This document shows, piece after piece, positions 1-10,200 of a DNA stretch of 64,000 bases (position 1 is its first letter; each line of letters opens with the position of its first letter). The stretch is from positions 1-64,000 of the IMG/VR virus record IMGVR_UViG_3300025011_000018. One strand, 5' to 3'. The notes below the pieces were generated by a model. The model was not told the origin of the DNA, searched no databases, and worked only from the letters and a program-made list of their open reading frames with translations. This DNA is from a virus. A program made the position numbers and the translations under genes.

Positions 1-17
1 AAAACCGCAATTTTAAT

Positions 18-311
18 TTAATCTCTTGTGGTTTCAAAAGCCATTACATATCCTTCCAAACTAACAAAATCAATAAGTCCATAATTATCGCAATTGGTGC
101 ATTCCCAAGGCATAATGCCTCCAAAACTACAAGTAGGATTCATAAAAAAGTTATCTCTATATTTTTGTAATTCAGGAACTTTTCTAGCATCATCTCCTAG
201 TCCATTAGGATACCATTGACCGTAAAATTGAACTGCTCCTTTGTGCCTACATTTTATACATCTAACATTTTTATTAATTTCATATAATCTAATTTTAGAG
301 TAATTTTTCAT
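18..311 (-). CDS. small zinc-binding protein, unknown function
   Basis: Encodes 97 residues with cysteines at 18, 21, 61, 71 and 74 (CIKC near the N-terminus, WECTNC near the C-terminus). This arrangement fits a zinc ribbon. The start has an AAGGAG-type site upstream. It is the last gene of the minus-strand run visible here, 29 bases after the next zinc-ribbon gene. I do not recognise a specific family. Confidence 0.75.
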   Translation of the reverse strand: MKNYSKIRLYEINKNVRCIKCRHKGAVQFYGQWYPNGLGDDARKVPELQKYRDNFFMNPTCSFGGIMPWECTNCDNYGLIDFVSLEGYVMAFETTRD

Positions 312-340
312 AGTAACTCCTTTTAAATAAATTTTGTATT

Positions 341-616
341 TTAAAGCAATTTTCCTTCTGTTACTATTCTAGTAGGCGGAGGAACTGGCTCTTTAGGCAC
401 TTGAACATCTAACTTTATAAAACAATCTACATCAAAAGTATTGCACCCGCATTTGTCGCATTTATTATCTTCAAAGACCATGTTTTCAAAAGTTGAAGTA
501 ATGGTATCTTTAGATGAATCTTCTTTCTCTTCAAATTTTGCATTTCTGCATTTTATACAAAATAACTCATAAGCAACCATTTTGGCATTTAATTTAAGTT
601 CTATATTTTTACTCAT
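341..616 (-). CDS. small zinc-ribbon protein, unknown function
   Basis: Encodes 91 residues with two CxxC pairs (C20/C23 and C53/C56, with an extra C58), so a zinc ribbon is likely. The C-terminus is proline-rich. AAAAGGAG precedes the ATG. It lies in a tight run with the gene at 634-1017. Function not recognised. Confidence 0.75.
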   Translation of the reverse strand: MSKNIELKLNAKMVAYELFCIKCRNAKFEEKEDSSKDTITSTFENMVFEDNKCDKCGCNTFDVDCFIKLDVQVPKEPVPPPTRIVTEGKLL

Positions 617-633
617 ATTTTTCTCCTTTTATT

Positions 634-1017
634 TTACATAAACAAAATCCTGTCTTCAAAAATTTCTTTCAGTGTTCTAATCAGCTCTTCATTCTCAATT
701 TCATGAGAATCAGTTATTACTACACTTTTCGGATTTTGTGAAATTAAAACACTAATTAATAAATCATCATAATTTATGTCATTCACTGGAACTATTCCAA
801 CATATTCATTCATGAACTCATCAGTAATATTTTCACCGCTATCATCATAATATCCATACATTCCATTACCACAAACAATAGTCATCATTTCATGTTTTGA
901 TTCTTGAATATTGGTAAGATGTTTAAGTAAGCCAACAAATTCTTGATATTCTTGTTTAATTAATTCAGCATCTTTTTTCTTACTGTATTCTTGAAAATCA
1001 ATAATCTTTGCACTCAT
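634..1017 (-). CDS. unknown protein, 127 aa
   Basis: An acidic and hydrophobic mixed protein of 127 residues with no motif I recognise. It is separated by one base from the preceding S4-like gene (1019-1210), which suggests translational coupling. It contains no cysteine cluster other than one isolated Cys and no membrane segment. Confidence 0.7.
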   Translation of the reverse strand: MSAKIIDFQEYSKKKDAELIKQEYQEFVGLLKHLTNIQESKHEMMTIVCGNGMYGYYDDSGENITDEFMNEYVGIVPVNDINYDDLLISVLISQNPKSVVITDSHEIENEELIRTLKEIFEDRILFM

Positions 1018-1018
1018 A

Positions 1019-1210
1019 TTAAACTACCCATACCCTTCTTTGGTATTCTCCAATTGAAACTATATCGTTTTCTTTTAGTTCCAAATTATAATGTTCATCA
1101 AATTTTATAGGAACAGAATTAACATAAATCTTCCCCATACAGACTAATCTTCTAAATTCTGAACGACCATTTAACGCACCATTTTTATGTAAAAACCAGA
1201 ATAAATCCAT
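1019..1210 (-). CDS. S4-like RNA-binding mini-protein
   Basis: A 63-residue protein. Its middle reads SEFRRLVCMGKIYVNSVPI followed by a short strand and an ELKENDIVSIGE segment. This resembles the S4 fold of RNA-binding proteins such as RqcP/YlmH-type domains: a helix, then GKIxVNG, then a GDxVxxG turn. Function in the phage is inferred only: it could bind structured RNA or ribosomes. A GGAGG site precedes the ATG (CCTAAATT on the + strand is adjacent). It is coupled to the downstream gene at one-base spacing. Confidence 0.6.
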   Translation of the reverse strand: MDLFWFLHKNGALNGRSEFRRLVCMGKIYVNSVPIKFDEHYNLELKENDIVSIGEYQRRVWVV

Positions 1211-1310
1211 ATTAACCTCCTAAATTGCTTTAAAACAACGGTTTTATTGAAATTCGTAATCAATATATAGTATATTAATTAATTGTGTTGTCTATATATT
1301 GTATGCGATT

Positions 1311-1342
1311 TAATAGTAGGAGAAATAATCTCCCTACTATTA
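1311..1342 (-). terminator. hairpin at the end of the coiled-coil gene
   Basis: TAATAGTAGG pairs with CCTACTATTA, extended by three more pairs across one bulged C, with a five-base loop. The stop codon of the gene at 1340-1726 lies inside the stem. There is no long U-run on the minus-strand side, so it may be an RNA end-protecting hairpin or a weak terminator. Confidence 0.55.
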
Positions 1343-1726
1343 ACTATTTAACTCATTAAACATATTTGTAAGTTCCTCTAGCGACTTATTCTGTAAGCTT
1401 TCATCTTGTTTTGCCGCCATTATCTCCAATATTTTCTGCTTTTGTTCTTTTCTTGCTCTAGCTTTAAGTTTTGAATTTTCTTCTTCTAGCTTAACTTTAA
1501 CTATATACTTTACAATTTCAATTTTTGTATCAAGTTCCTTGTCTTGTTTAGTTCTTGTATCAAGTAAACTTTCTTCTTTTACTTGCTTTAGCTGAGAATT
1601 TAGAGATTTAAAAATTGAATCTAGACTTTCAACTGACAAATCCCACAAATCTTCGGCAGATACTAACCCTTTAAATGGAAACCTCATCTTGCCCCTTACT
1701 GCACTTTCAAACATATTTTCGCTCAT
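1340..1726 (-). CDS. coiled-coil protein, partner of the 681-aa protein
   Basis: 128 residues. The N-terminal part contains KMRFPFKGLVSAEDLWDL, then DSIFKSLNSQLKQ, and residues about 60-110 form a charged helical coil. I recall a similar RFPxKGLxSxEDLWDL protein from other Firmicute phages and bacteria, function unknown. It ends at a hairpin and starts 20 bases from the end of the large gene at 1746-3791, so the two are probably co-expressed. Confidence 0.75.
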   Translation of the reverse strand: MSENMFESAVRGKMRFPFKGLVSAEDLWDLSVESLDSIFKSLNSQLKQVKEESLLDTRTKQDKELDTKIEIVKYIVKVKLEEENSKLKARARKEQKQKILEIMAAKQDESLQNKSLEELTNMFNELNS

Positions 1727-1745
1727 CTTATTTTCTCCTTTTATA

Positions 1746-3791
1746 TTATATTTTTATTTTAATTACTCTTTCTGATTGTCCTTTTACCTTAACTAATAGT
1801 TCATTTCTTTTGGTTGATGAAAACCCAAGTCCTGATAGTTGATCCTCAACATCTTTTACTGCCATCTTACCTCCAAGTGCCTCAAATACCCTTCTGTGCT
1901 GCATTAAATCTTCTTTTAAAAACTCATTGTAAAAGCCATTCGGCTGCTCTGGATTAATACAGTTCTTTAGCATAAATAAATAATGTCTATGCCCAATATT
2001 ATCTTGCTCATCCCAATAATTTGGCGAATAACAAACAACTGATACTGGAACAAATTGATTTGTTTTCAAATTCCATACTTCTTTTGATGATACATTTGAT
2101 GGCAGTTTTTCTTTGATGGTAAATCCTATGTTTTTATCAAACGTAACTTCTGCAGCTTGAACCTTTTCATTATTTTTTAATTCTTTATTGTATTTAAAAG
2201 AATATATCTGACCATCAAATTCAATTTCAGCCTTAAATCCACTTTTCCCACCTCTATGTGTATAATTGTGAACAAAAAATTTATAAGTACCTTCTTGCAT
2301 TTTATTTTTATCCGTCCAAGTAATATTCTCAACGGCAGGTTTATTTCTTGTCGGATTGATTATATCAATATCTAATTGTCCAGTAGTATATCGGTTAATT
2401 TTATTACTATAACAAATCTCATTACCACGAGGTTCAATACAGTGAGCGTCTAAATCATTGCCGTCATATTCATTATCATTCCATTGTATTGAAAATCTCA
2501 ACACTCCTTCTACGTTACCACCTGCGGATTTAACATTTTCTTTCATTGAACTATCAGTTATGTTTCCAGAATAAGCCCAACTAAATCCATTGTTCCATTT
2601 AAACATAGTCTTACTATCTTTATTTTCTGGAGCTATTAACGATACCATATTGCTAGAGTGTTTATTATCTAAGAATGCTTCAATTTCTTTTGTTGTTGGT
2701 AATACATTTTTTACAAAATCGTCTATTGAAATTTCCTCAACCTTAGAAAACTTTTTAGGATTAGTTGCAATTTCACTAGACATTTCTTCAAATATGTCTG
2801 ACCCGCTTATTCTTTTTGCAGAATCTTTGTTTGAGAACAATATATTGTTTACGGTTATATCATCCAATGTTGCATATCTTCTGTTCAAGGACTCCATATA
2901 GCCAAGTTCTTCTATTGTTTTTTTAGCGTCTTCAAGCATTTTCTTAGTATAGATTGCTTTAGGTCTTTTATAATTTTCAGGAGCGACTATTGCCTCATAC
3001 TTTCTTACTGCTGTATCCAAATCCATACCTTCGCTTATATTAATAAGCAATGTTCCTATACTGTGATTTTTTATTCTTCCAATAGCACCACCAACTTTCA
3101 CAGATTGTTCCCAAGTATAATTTTCTTTTTCTTTTGTTGTCTGCAACTTATCGTATTCTTTCTTATATATTAGAAATTCAATTAATACTACTTTCCATTC
3201 TTCGCCTTTATATAGAGAATTTTGAGATATTAGCTCCAATACAGTTAGTAAACTTTCTTCGGTTATTTCATCTAGAGATCTTTTAAATACGTTTCTTGTA
3301 TCCCTATAAGTGCCTTTAATATCTCCTTCTGACTTACCACTTTTGTCAACAAATTTGTCTGGCAATTCTAAATAAAAGTGCTGCCATTCAGTTACTTTTC
3401 CATTTTCTAATTCTTCAAAATTTCTATCAGTGCCTATCTTTTTAAATTTGCTTATCCAAACATCTGAAACAGCTTTTGACTTTACGTATTCAGATAGAGC
3501 ATTAATAACTGGCTGAAATGTTGTGCTACCAGTTTCAAAATCCCAGATAGTTTTTATTTCGTTATCCTTAATAATAACTGCATTTCCAATGTTCTTTACG
3601 AAATGCCTACAACAACTACAATCATGCTCTCTTCTTTCTCTGTAAATTTCGTTAGTTCCTTCTGGGTAACTATCTAAATACAGATTCCACATCTCGTCTT
3701 TGTCTAAATTTACCTCAAATAAGCGACTTGCATCTTTTGATATCTGATTGAAGTTTTCTTGTAGTAGATTCTTAAATTCCTTAAATTCCAT
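1746..3791 (-). CDS. large protein with Cys cluster and YfaP-like C-terminal domain
   Basis: 681 residues. The N-terminal region carries HDCSCCRHF near residue 56-64. A region around residues 430-545 contains [23 protein letters not shown], and [15 protein letters not shown], which matches the beta-rich YfaP/DUF2135-like domain seen in some bacterial surface and stress proteins. The extreme C-terminus is a basic helix. There is no signal peptide. The biochemical role is unknown to me. AGGAGAGTG precedes the ATG. It is paired with the coiled-coil gene just downstream, an arrangement that suggests a complex. Confidence 0.75.
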   Translation of the reverse strand: MEFKEFKNLLQENFNQISKDASRLFEVNLDKDEMWNLYLDSYPEGTNEIYRERREHDCSCCRHFVKNIGNAVIIKDNEIKTIWDFETGSTTFQPVINALSEYVKSKAVSDVWISKFKKIGTDRNFEELENGKVTEWQHFYLELPDKFVDKSGKSEGDIKGTYRDTRNVFKRSLDEITEESLLTVLELISQNSLYKGEEWKVVLIEFLIYKKEYDKLQTTKEKENYTWEQSVKVGGAIGRIKNHSIGTLLINISEGMDLDTAVRKYEAIVAPENYKRPKAIYTKKMLEDAKKTIEELGYMESLNRRYATLDDITVNNILFSNKDSAKRISGSDIFEEMSSEIATNPKKFSKVEEISIDDFVKNVLPTTKEIEAFLDNKHSSNMVSLIAPENKDSKTMFKWNNGFSWAYSGNITDSSMKENVKSAGGNVEGVLRFSIQWNDNEYDGNDLDAHCIEPRGNEICYSNKINRYTTGQLDIDIINPTRNKPAVENITWTDKNKMQEGTYKFFVHNYTHRGGKSGFKAEIEFDGQIYSFKYNKELKNNEKVQAAEVTFDKNIGFTIKEKLPSNVSSKEVWNLKTNQFVPVSVVCYSPNYWDEQDNIGHRHYLFMLKNCINPEQPNGFYNEFLKEDLMQHRRVFEALGGKMAVKDVEDQLSGLGFSSTKRNELLVKVKGQSERVIKIKI

Positions 3792-3846
3792 TTCGCACTC
3801 TCCTTTTTATATTTTAGTTATATTTTAATAAAAAATACCTTTTATA

Positions 3847-4071
3847 TTATATTTCACATTCTTTTAATTTCTTTTCAGCTTCTTCTTTTGTATTAAATTT
3901 CCACTGCTCTATAAATTCAATAGGCTTAAACCATTTATCTATGTTATCTTCTACGTTTTGAAAATGAATACATGTAGTGCCATCAATATTTTCTATGTCT
4001 ATTATTTCGACTTCAATCGCTCTCGTATTTGAAGTATATGCAATCGTAAAAAATCTATCTCCAATATTCAT
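3847..4071 (-). CDS. unknown protein, 74 aa
   Basis: 74 residues, starting MNIGDRFFTIAYT and ending with a lysine/glutamate-rich helix (FNTKEEAEKKLKECEI). The strand-rich body suggests a small beta domain, but I do not recognise it. A GGAGGAGA site precedes the ATG. Confidence 0.65.
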   Translation of the reverse strand: MNIGDRFFTIAYTSNTRAIEVEIIDIENIDGTTCIHFQNVEDNIDKWFKPIEFIEQWKFNTKEEAEKKLKECEI

Positions 4072-4113
4072 TTCTAAATCTCCTCCTAAATCTAATTGAA
4101 ATATACTTTTTAT

Positions 4114-4269
4114 CTAAACTTCAATCTTATTATCCATACAATATTTCACACATCTTAATATGTAATGAGCATATTCTTCATTCCATATTACTCCAATATT
4201 CTCTTCACAAAGTTCTTTTGTCCAGAGATAAGATATTTTATCATTGCGTACTTCAATCGGTTTTAACAT
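4114..4269 (-). CDS. unknown small protein, 51 aa
   Basis: Open frame of 51 residues starting MLKPIEVRNDKISYLW and ending DNKIEV. AAAAAGGAGTCAAT directly precedes the ATG, a strong ribosome site, and it fills the gap between neighbours with coding-like composition. Function unknown. Confidence 0.6.
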   Translation of the reverse strand: MLKPIEVRNDKISYLWTKELCEENIGVIWNEEYAHYILRCVKYCMDNKIEV

Positions 4270-4288
4270 ATTGACTCCTTTTTATATT

Positions 4289-4609
4289 TTAATCAATCTT
4301 CTGACCACAGTGCTTACATAATTTTAATTCTTCAGCACATTTATCACAAAGAATATCTACACAAGTGCTACCAAATGTCTTTTCTTCATCACAGTTTGCA
4401 CATTCTACTGTGGTCATAGCTGCACCACCAAATCTAGACATTACATAATTACAATATTTGCACAGATGTTTCTCTTTGAGTCTTATTTTCTTTTCTGGAT
4501 CTGAATAATATAACAAGAGTTTCTTTGTCATTTCATCAATGTGAGATTTGTTTCTAAATTTGGTATTAAGTTTATGGCTTTCGTCCAAATTCATTTTTCT
4601 AACTTCCAT
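4289..4609 (-). CDS. multi-cysteine zinc-binding protein
   Basis: 106 residues with nine cysteines in the C-terminal two thirds (C50, C53, C70, C73, C83, C88, C91, C98, C101). They are arranged as successive CxxC pairs including CDKC and CKHC, which predicts at least two zinc ribbons. The N-terminal 48 residues are basic and helical. A GGAG site lies upstream. Likely a nucleic-acid or protein adaptor; function not known. Confidence 0.7.
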   Translation of the reverse strand: MEVRKMNLDESHKLNTKFRNKSHIDEMTKKLLLYYSDPEKKIRLKEKHLCKYCNYVMSRFGGAAMTTVECANCDEEKTFGSTCVDILCDKCAEELKLCKHCGQKID

Positions 4610-4621
4610 ACTATTCTCCTT

Positions 4622-4723
4622 TTATATTTTATATTTTATTTCAAAATCTTCTATTTCTGTAACTTCATCTATATCATCAATTTCCATATCCCCATTAAGG
4701 CTTTCGTTAATCCAAACTGTCAT
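4622..4723 (-). CDS. possible acidic small protein, 33 aa
   Basis: MTVWINESLNGDMEIDD followed by an acidic tail; 33 residues. The best ribosome site (GAAAGGAGAATAAT) is spaced for an ATG seven bases earlier. That ATG opens only M-K-K and stops at a TGA overlapping this gene's ATG, so this frame may be read by stop-start coupling. Short and uncertain. Confidence 0.4.
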   Translation of the reverse strand: MTVWINESLNGDMEIDDIDEVTEIEDFEIKYKI

Positions 4724-4763
4724 TTCTTCATATTATTCTCCTTTCGATAAATGCCAAATTTTA

Positions 4764-4923
4764 TTAAGCTATACAAATACTACAAGCACAACCAAAACAT
4801 TCTTTTTCTCCATCAGATTCTTCACATTCATCCATATCATGTTCCATTTGCTTTGTAAGTTTTTTAACTGCATATCCATTTTCCCCTAAGTAATTTAATT
4901 GCTTCATCTATCTTATCTTCCAT
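4764..4923 (-). CDS. small Cys-tailed protein requiring a +1 frameshift
   Basis: From ATG at 4923 the frame reads MEDKIDEAIKLL and then stops seven codons later. A +1 step after the CTT codon in CTT-AGG-GGA restores a natural-looking sequence (GENGYAVKKLTKQMEHDMDE, ending ECFGCACSICIA). The whole would be 52 residues with a CxCxxC-type tail. A GGAGGG site precedes the ATG. It may be a programmed shift, a recent mutation or a sequencing error. Confidence 0.5.
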
Positions 4924-4984
4924 AAGCCCTCCTTAAAATACCATTTTTATTGAAATATTTATCCAAAGTTTTCCTTCCTCATTA

Positions 4985-5013
4985 AATATACCATTGCTTA
5001 ATTCGATTGTCAA
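4985..5013 (-). promoter_or_regulatory. consensus promoter
   Basis: On the minus strand TTGACA (5008-5013) is followed by a 17-base spacer and TATATT (4985-4990). It lies just after the end of the RecD-like helicase gene and 60 bases before the small gene starting at 4923. It would restart transcription for the 0-5 kb gene run. Confidence 0.75.
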
Positions 5014-5034
5014 TATATTTTATATTTTAGATTA

Positions 5035-7296
5035 TTAAATTTTTAGTAATTCGTTTAAAAATGTATCTCTATTAAAATTAGCTTTTAATTTGATTGCTCT
5101 GTTAACAGTATTTATACTTCCAATGTGATAACATTTTTCTTTTGCTCTGGTTTGCCCAACATATATTAGATTAGAGTTTAACATAAACGTATGAGCTTTT
5201 GGAGTTAATAATATAACTACTTTTGCCTGACCTCCTTGTGATTTATGAGTTGATATTGAATAAGCTAATTTCAATTGCGCCGCCATGTACTTATCGTAGA
5301 TTATTTGCTTATCATCAAAGTCTATTATCATATTAGTTTTGTTTATTCTTACTATCCTACCAATTTCACCATTAGGAACAAAAGTTTCATTATCCTCCGA
5401 GTCATCTAAAAAGCCATCCGTATACAGCGGAGCTTTGTAATTATTAACGGTTTGTATTACTAAATCATTTACATAGTAAGAAGTATCTCCTATTTTTAAT
5501 CCATCTCCATAACAGCTTGGGTTCGCTATTTTTTGTAACCTCAAATTTAATTCAACAGTTCCATAGTCACCTTTATTGTAAGATGACAGAACAAGTATAT
5601 CTTCTGGTTTATATCCTTTAGTTAATAGTTTTTTATATAATGAAATAGTATTATACACTAACTTTTCTTGATCAGATGGAATGAATATATATCCTTTATC
5701 ATCTCCAAAAAATGTTACGCCTTTTATGTCATTTGTCAAAAATTCCTCACTAAATCTAGTCTTAGTTGCTACGGTCATTAATCCGCCAGCTCCATATCTA
5801 AAAACCTGTGTTAAAGTGGTTATAGGTATCAATCCTGAATTAACTAAGTCGTGTAACACATTTCCTGCACTTACAGATGGAATTTGAGCAGAGTCACCAA
5901 TTATCAATATTTTTGTTGTTTGAAAATTAATTGCTTCTAACACTTTCTTCATAATAAAAATATCTACCATTGAAAACTCATCAATTATTAAAACATCACA
6001 AAATAATTTATCATTTTCATTATAACCCCACTCATTAGGAGGCATATATCCTAAACCTCTATGAATAGTTGACGCTATTTCATTTGTAAATCCAGATAAT
6101 ACTTTACTAGCTCTGCCAGTAGGCGCAAATAATTTAAACGACTTTTTATTATCTCTTAGCATTCTAATAATTGAATTTGTTGTTTGCGATTTTCCGCAAC
6201 CTGCAAAGCCATTTAAAATTGAAATATTATATTTACATATATTCTTTAAAGCGTCTGTCTGTTGATCGGTTAGTGTGATATTATCCACGGTTTTATACTT
6301 TTCAACATCAAATTCCCATTTGGTATTATATCCTAAGCCATCTTTAATTCTCATTGATATATAAAATTCTGTATCATAGGTGTTTTTAAGGGCTACATCT
6401 TTAGTTTTATTATCTAAATATATATCTTTATCATTTTTTATAATATCAACAAAATGTGATATGCAAGCTATGGCTAGTTTTTCGCATTGTTTCTTTAACT
6501 TAACGGCACTCATCTTTGTATGACCGCCTTCGGTTTCATTTTCTTCTAATAAATACATAATACACGCTTTGCATCTTTGTGCTGACGTTTTTAAATCATA
6601 TCCAAAATCTATTATAGGTTTTATGTTTTTTGATATATTGTCTTTTGAAGTTTTATCCACGTCTAACAATATACTATCAGCAGTTTTAAATCCTATTCTC
6701 GACAATCCACACAAACACTTATAAGGATTATCTCTTAATTCTTTTTTTATCTTTGGTATTGATAGATATTTTTCAAACAACTTTTTTAAAACTGAAATAG
6801 AAATCATACCTTGATATTCGTCCACCAGTTCAACTAGCCCAAAGTTCTCAATTATCTTGTTTTTTATAATATTAAATGTATATTCTTTAATATTATAAGT
6901 TTTACTTAAATCAATATCGTCTAATCTATTGTTGATTACCCTATCAACTATATCAGGATAGGCTTCTAAAAGCGTATTAACCTGATTTGATGTAAGTATT
7001 TCAGACAAAAATATCTTCATTGATTGAGAATCCCTTGGTTTTTCACGCTTAATATTAATTACTTTATATTGATAACCATAACCTTGCTTACTCATTTGTT
7101 CTTCAGCTTTAACAAGATATTCAATATCATATCCTAAATCAAACATATCACCTAAAATAGTTGTGTTTTGATATTTATTTGGTTTAATTTCGGGATACTT
7201 ATTAAAATCTACATCTACACTATATATCTTATAATCAGGACTATTAAACGTCTGAAATTTAGGTGTGCATATAAATTCTTTTATATTTTCTGTCAT
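5035..7296 (-). CDS. RecD-like superfamily 1 DNA helicase
   Basis: ATP-dependent 5'-3' DNA helicase of the RecD/TraA type, presumably acting at the phage replication fork or in recombination. Numbering from the chosen start, Walker A is GFAGCGKS near residues 363-370. Walker B is DVLIIDEFSM about 60 residues later. The UvrD-like C-terminal motif is STHKSQGGQAKVVIL, and the end has YVGQTRAKEKCYHIG. An N-terminal region of about 340 residues resembles the helix-hairpin-helix region of RecD2. I chose the ATG at 7296 rather than 7311 because GGGAGG lies between them at good spacing. Its ATG overlaps the polymerase stop codon by one base (TAATG), so the two are translationally coupled. Confidence 0.9.
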   Translation of the reverse strand: MTENIKEFICTPKFQTFNSPDYKIYSVDVDFNKYPEIKPNKYQNTTILGDMFDLGYDIEYLVKAEEQMSKQGYGYQYKVINIKREKPRDSQSMKIFLSEILTSNQVNTLLEAYPDIVDRVINNRLDDIDLSKTYNIKEYTFNIIKNKIIENFGLVELVDEYQGMISISVLKKLFEKYLSIPKIKKELRDNPYKCLCGLSRIGFKTADSILLDVDKTSKDNISKNIKPIIDFGYDLKTSAQRCKACIMYLLEENETEGGHTKMSAVKLKKQCEKLAIACISHFVDIIKNDKDIYLDNKTKDVALKNTYDTEFYISMRIKDGLGYNTKWEFDVEKYKTVDNITLTDQQTDALKNICKYNISILNGFAGCGKSQTTNSIIRMLRDNKKSFKLFAPTGRASKVLSGFTNEIASTIHRGLGYMPPNEWGYNENDKLFCDVLIIDEFSMVDIFIMKKVLEAINFQTTKILIIGDSAQIPSVSAGNVLHDLVNSGLIPITTLTQVFRYGAGGLMTVATKTRFSEEFLTNDIKGVTFFGDDKGYIFIPSDQEKLVYNTISLYKKLLTKGYKPEDILVLSSYNKGDYGTVELNLRLQKIANPSCYGDGLKIGDTSYYVNDLVIQTVNNYKAPLYTDGFLDDSEDNETFVPNGEIGRIVRINKTNMIIDFDDKQIIYDKYMAAQLKLAYSISTHKSQGGQAKVVILLTPKAHTFMLNSNLIYVGQTRAKEKCYHIGSINTVNRAIKLKANFNRDTFLNELLKI

Positions 7297-10200
7297 TAAA
7301 ATACCTCCCAATCATTTAGTATGTCTTCGAGTTCGTCTGTTTTTCTCCATACTCCACCGACACATTTAGTCTTAAATTGTTGTTTAAAATTATTTACTTT
7401 AAGCACATCGTATAGTTTAAATGGATTCTCCACGAACAATTGTGGTTCTTTAACTTTAGTTTTTAAATCCTCTCCAGTTTTTATATTTCTTAAAGTTACG
7501 TATGGCTTTCTTTTATCATTATAGGTTTTATATTCTATAACAATATGAAATTTTTCATGTACTTCAGGGTTCATATAAATAACATACTCTAAATAATCCA
7601 TTTCAAATTTAACTTGTTCTTTAACCGACATTGATTTATCTTCTAGTTTAGAAGTTGACATACTAATTAATCCTATTGTATCTAATTCTTTATATAAAGC
7701 GTCAGTTTCTTTGTTGCTATATTTTTTAATTAATGCTTCTGTTAGATTGTATTTGGTTAATTCTACCTTTTTAATCTGTTTCCTGCCGTTAAAACTATTG
7801 AATATATCTATGTATTGTAATAATTTCTTATTTTTACCATACTTTTTAAAGAAATTTAACCCAGTTAGTATTTTAAGTTGTCTGGCATCTACTGAAGTTT
7901 TTATATTGATGTCCATAAGTAATTCAGTGAAACTATTATATTTATTATCTCTGAGTGCATATAATTCATGAGCTATATTCATATTGCAATATTTTATACT
8001 TTTTATGCCTTTGTAAATTGTATTTGTATTTTTATTAAAGGTGTATTCATCTATTGATTCACCGAACTCAATTGATTTAATAGTGATACCCTTTTCTTTT
8101 GCTAACTCAGTACCCATTTGTATATCTTCTTTGTTTGCAGCGTTGTTTAGGTAAGCAGTAATAAACTCAATAGGATAATAAGTTCTCAATCTGACGCAAG
8201 CATATCCATCCATACTATATCCAGTGCTATGATTATACCCGAATTGATACTCACTTGAATCAGATATAATTTGGATAAACGCCTTTGCTTCTTCTTCTGC
8301 AATCTCTCTTGGTTTTTTAGAAATATTACAGTACCCTTCAAGTATTTTAGGTAATTGTAAGTTTAATAACTCTAAGTCCTTTTTACCAATTGCACGTCTA
8401 GTGGTATCAGCCAAAGAACCATTAAATCCACATATTTCAGTCAAAAATTTAATTGTATCCTCTTGATAAACCAAAAAACCATTATTTTGAACTAGCAATT
8501 CATTAATTTCTGATGATGGATTCTGATTAAATTCTCTAGCTATAAGTTTGTCTCTATAGCTTTTTCCCGAAGGTCTTAAACTTGCATTAACTAATGACAT
8601 ATCATTAATTTTTCTCGGTTTAAATTCTTTTAATAACGCAAATGCAAAATCCCCTTCAAATTGAAAAACTCCAATTTTAGATTTAATCATATCGTCCCAT
8701 ACATTTTTATCTTCCCAATCAATTTCATGTGATTTAAGGTAATGTGAATTTATATATTTATAAGTATCTTTCATTATTCCAACAGTTTTTAACCCTAATA
8801 TATCAAACTTAACATAATTTAAAGAGTCTACAGCTTTCATTGCACATGTTGATACAGGGAAGCTTTCATCACCCCCACTATAAAACACTCCTAAGTTATC
8901 TTGTAGTGTAATAGGAGAACCTATCATACCACTAGGATGATGTCCTTTTGATATTATTGTACCTTTTAGCCCATCAAAATAATAAAACAAGTCTTGATTG
9001 TTATTTTTTAAATCTATAAAACTTTGATATAATTTATTAGCTCTTGTAATTGCTTTAGGGTTTCTGATTTGATTTACATATATATCATGATTATCAAAAT
9101 CAACTGTTGTTTTTTCTAAGTTTAATTCATCTATATTAACTTCTGATTGGATTATCTCGTTATACTCATTGAATATTTTTTCATATTGGTCTTTAATAAT
9201 AGCTACTTCATCTAAGTTTGCATAATCCAACCCTTTAGTTAAAACATCAATTGTACCTCTATCTTGCAATGTTCCAAATTGTGCTATATAAGATGTTTTA
9301 GATGCTCCGAATTTATTAATTATAAACTCATAAACTTTAGCCCTATCATTTGGAGCAAAATCAATATCTATATCAGCAAGACTAACTCTATCAGCGTTAC
9401 AAAATCTTGAAAATACAGTATCCCACTTTATAGGATCAACATCAATAATATCTAATATATAAGCTATTGTGCTACCGCCAACCGAACCTCTACAAAACCC
9501 ATAGGGAATATTATTTGCATTACAATAGTCAACTAACTCAGACATGAATAATAAGAAACTTTCCATGCCCTGAGTTTTAAAAGCCGTGAACTCTTCTTTT
9601 ATATGCTTTTTATATTTAGGATTATTATCAATAATTTTTTTATTTATTTTATCTTGATATTTTTGCGTTATTTTATTTTTAAATAGCACAGAAACATCCT
9701 TACCATAAAGATTAGGATATTTAAATGTTTTGTCAAGATTAAAATCTTCTACTAAATCTGCGAATTTATTTGTATTTTCAATAGCTTCTAAATATACTTC
9801 TTTAGGCAATTCATTTTGAATTTCAAACATATTAATTAATTCATCTAATGTTTTCCATGTTAAATCAAAATCTTCTTCGTAAGCGTTTTCACTTTCATTT
9901 ATACCATCTTCTGTTTTTTTATTTGAATAATCACTATTTTTAGATTTTTGCAAAATTTTTCTACACGCTGCTTTATATTCATTTGATGAATGAGTATCTG
10001 TCCCTGCTATAAGTGGAATATTATATTCTTTGCTCCAATCCCATAATAATTTATTATAATCTTTTTGATCCTTATAATTATGGTATTGAATTTCTAAAAA
10101 ACATCTATTATTATTTTTAGCCAACCAGTTTAACAACATCTGAACATAACTATCATCATCATTTCTCTTTTTCCATAACATAGAAGCTAGACACGCTGTA

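Noticed and set aside
2590-2901. Plus-strand frame inside the 681-residue gene
   Set aside because: Antisense to a clear gene, with no ribosome site; the same applies to the many other plus-strand frames across the window except the S24 repressor.
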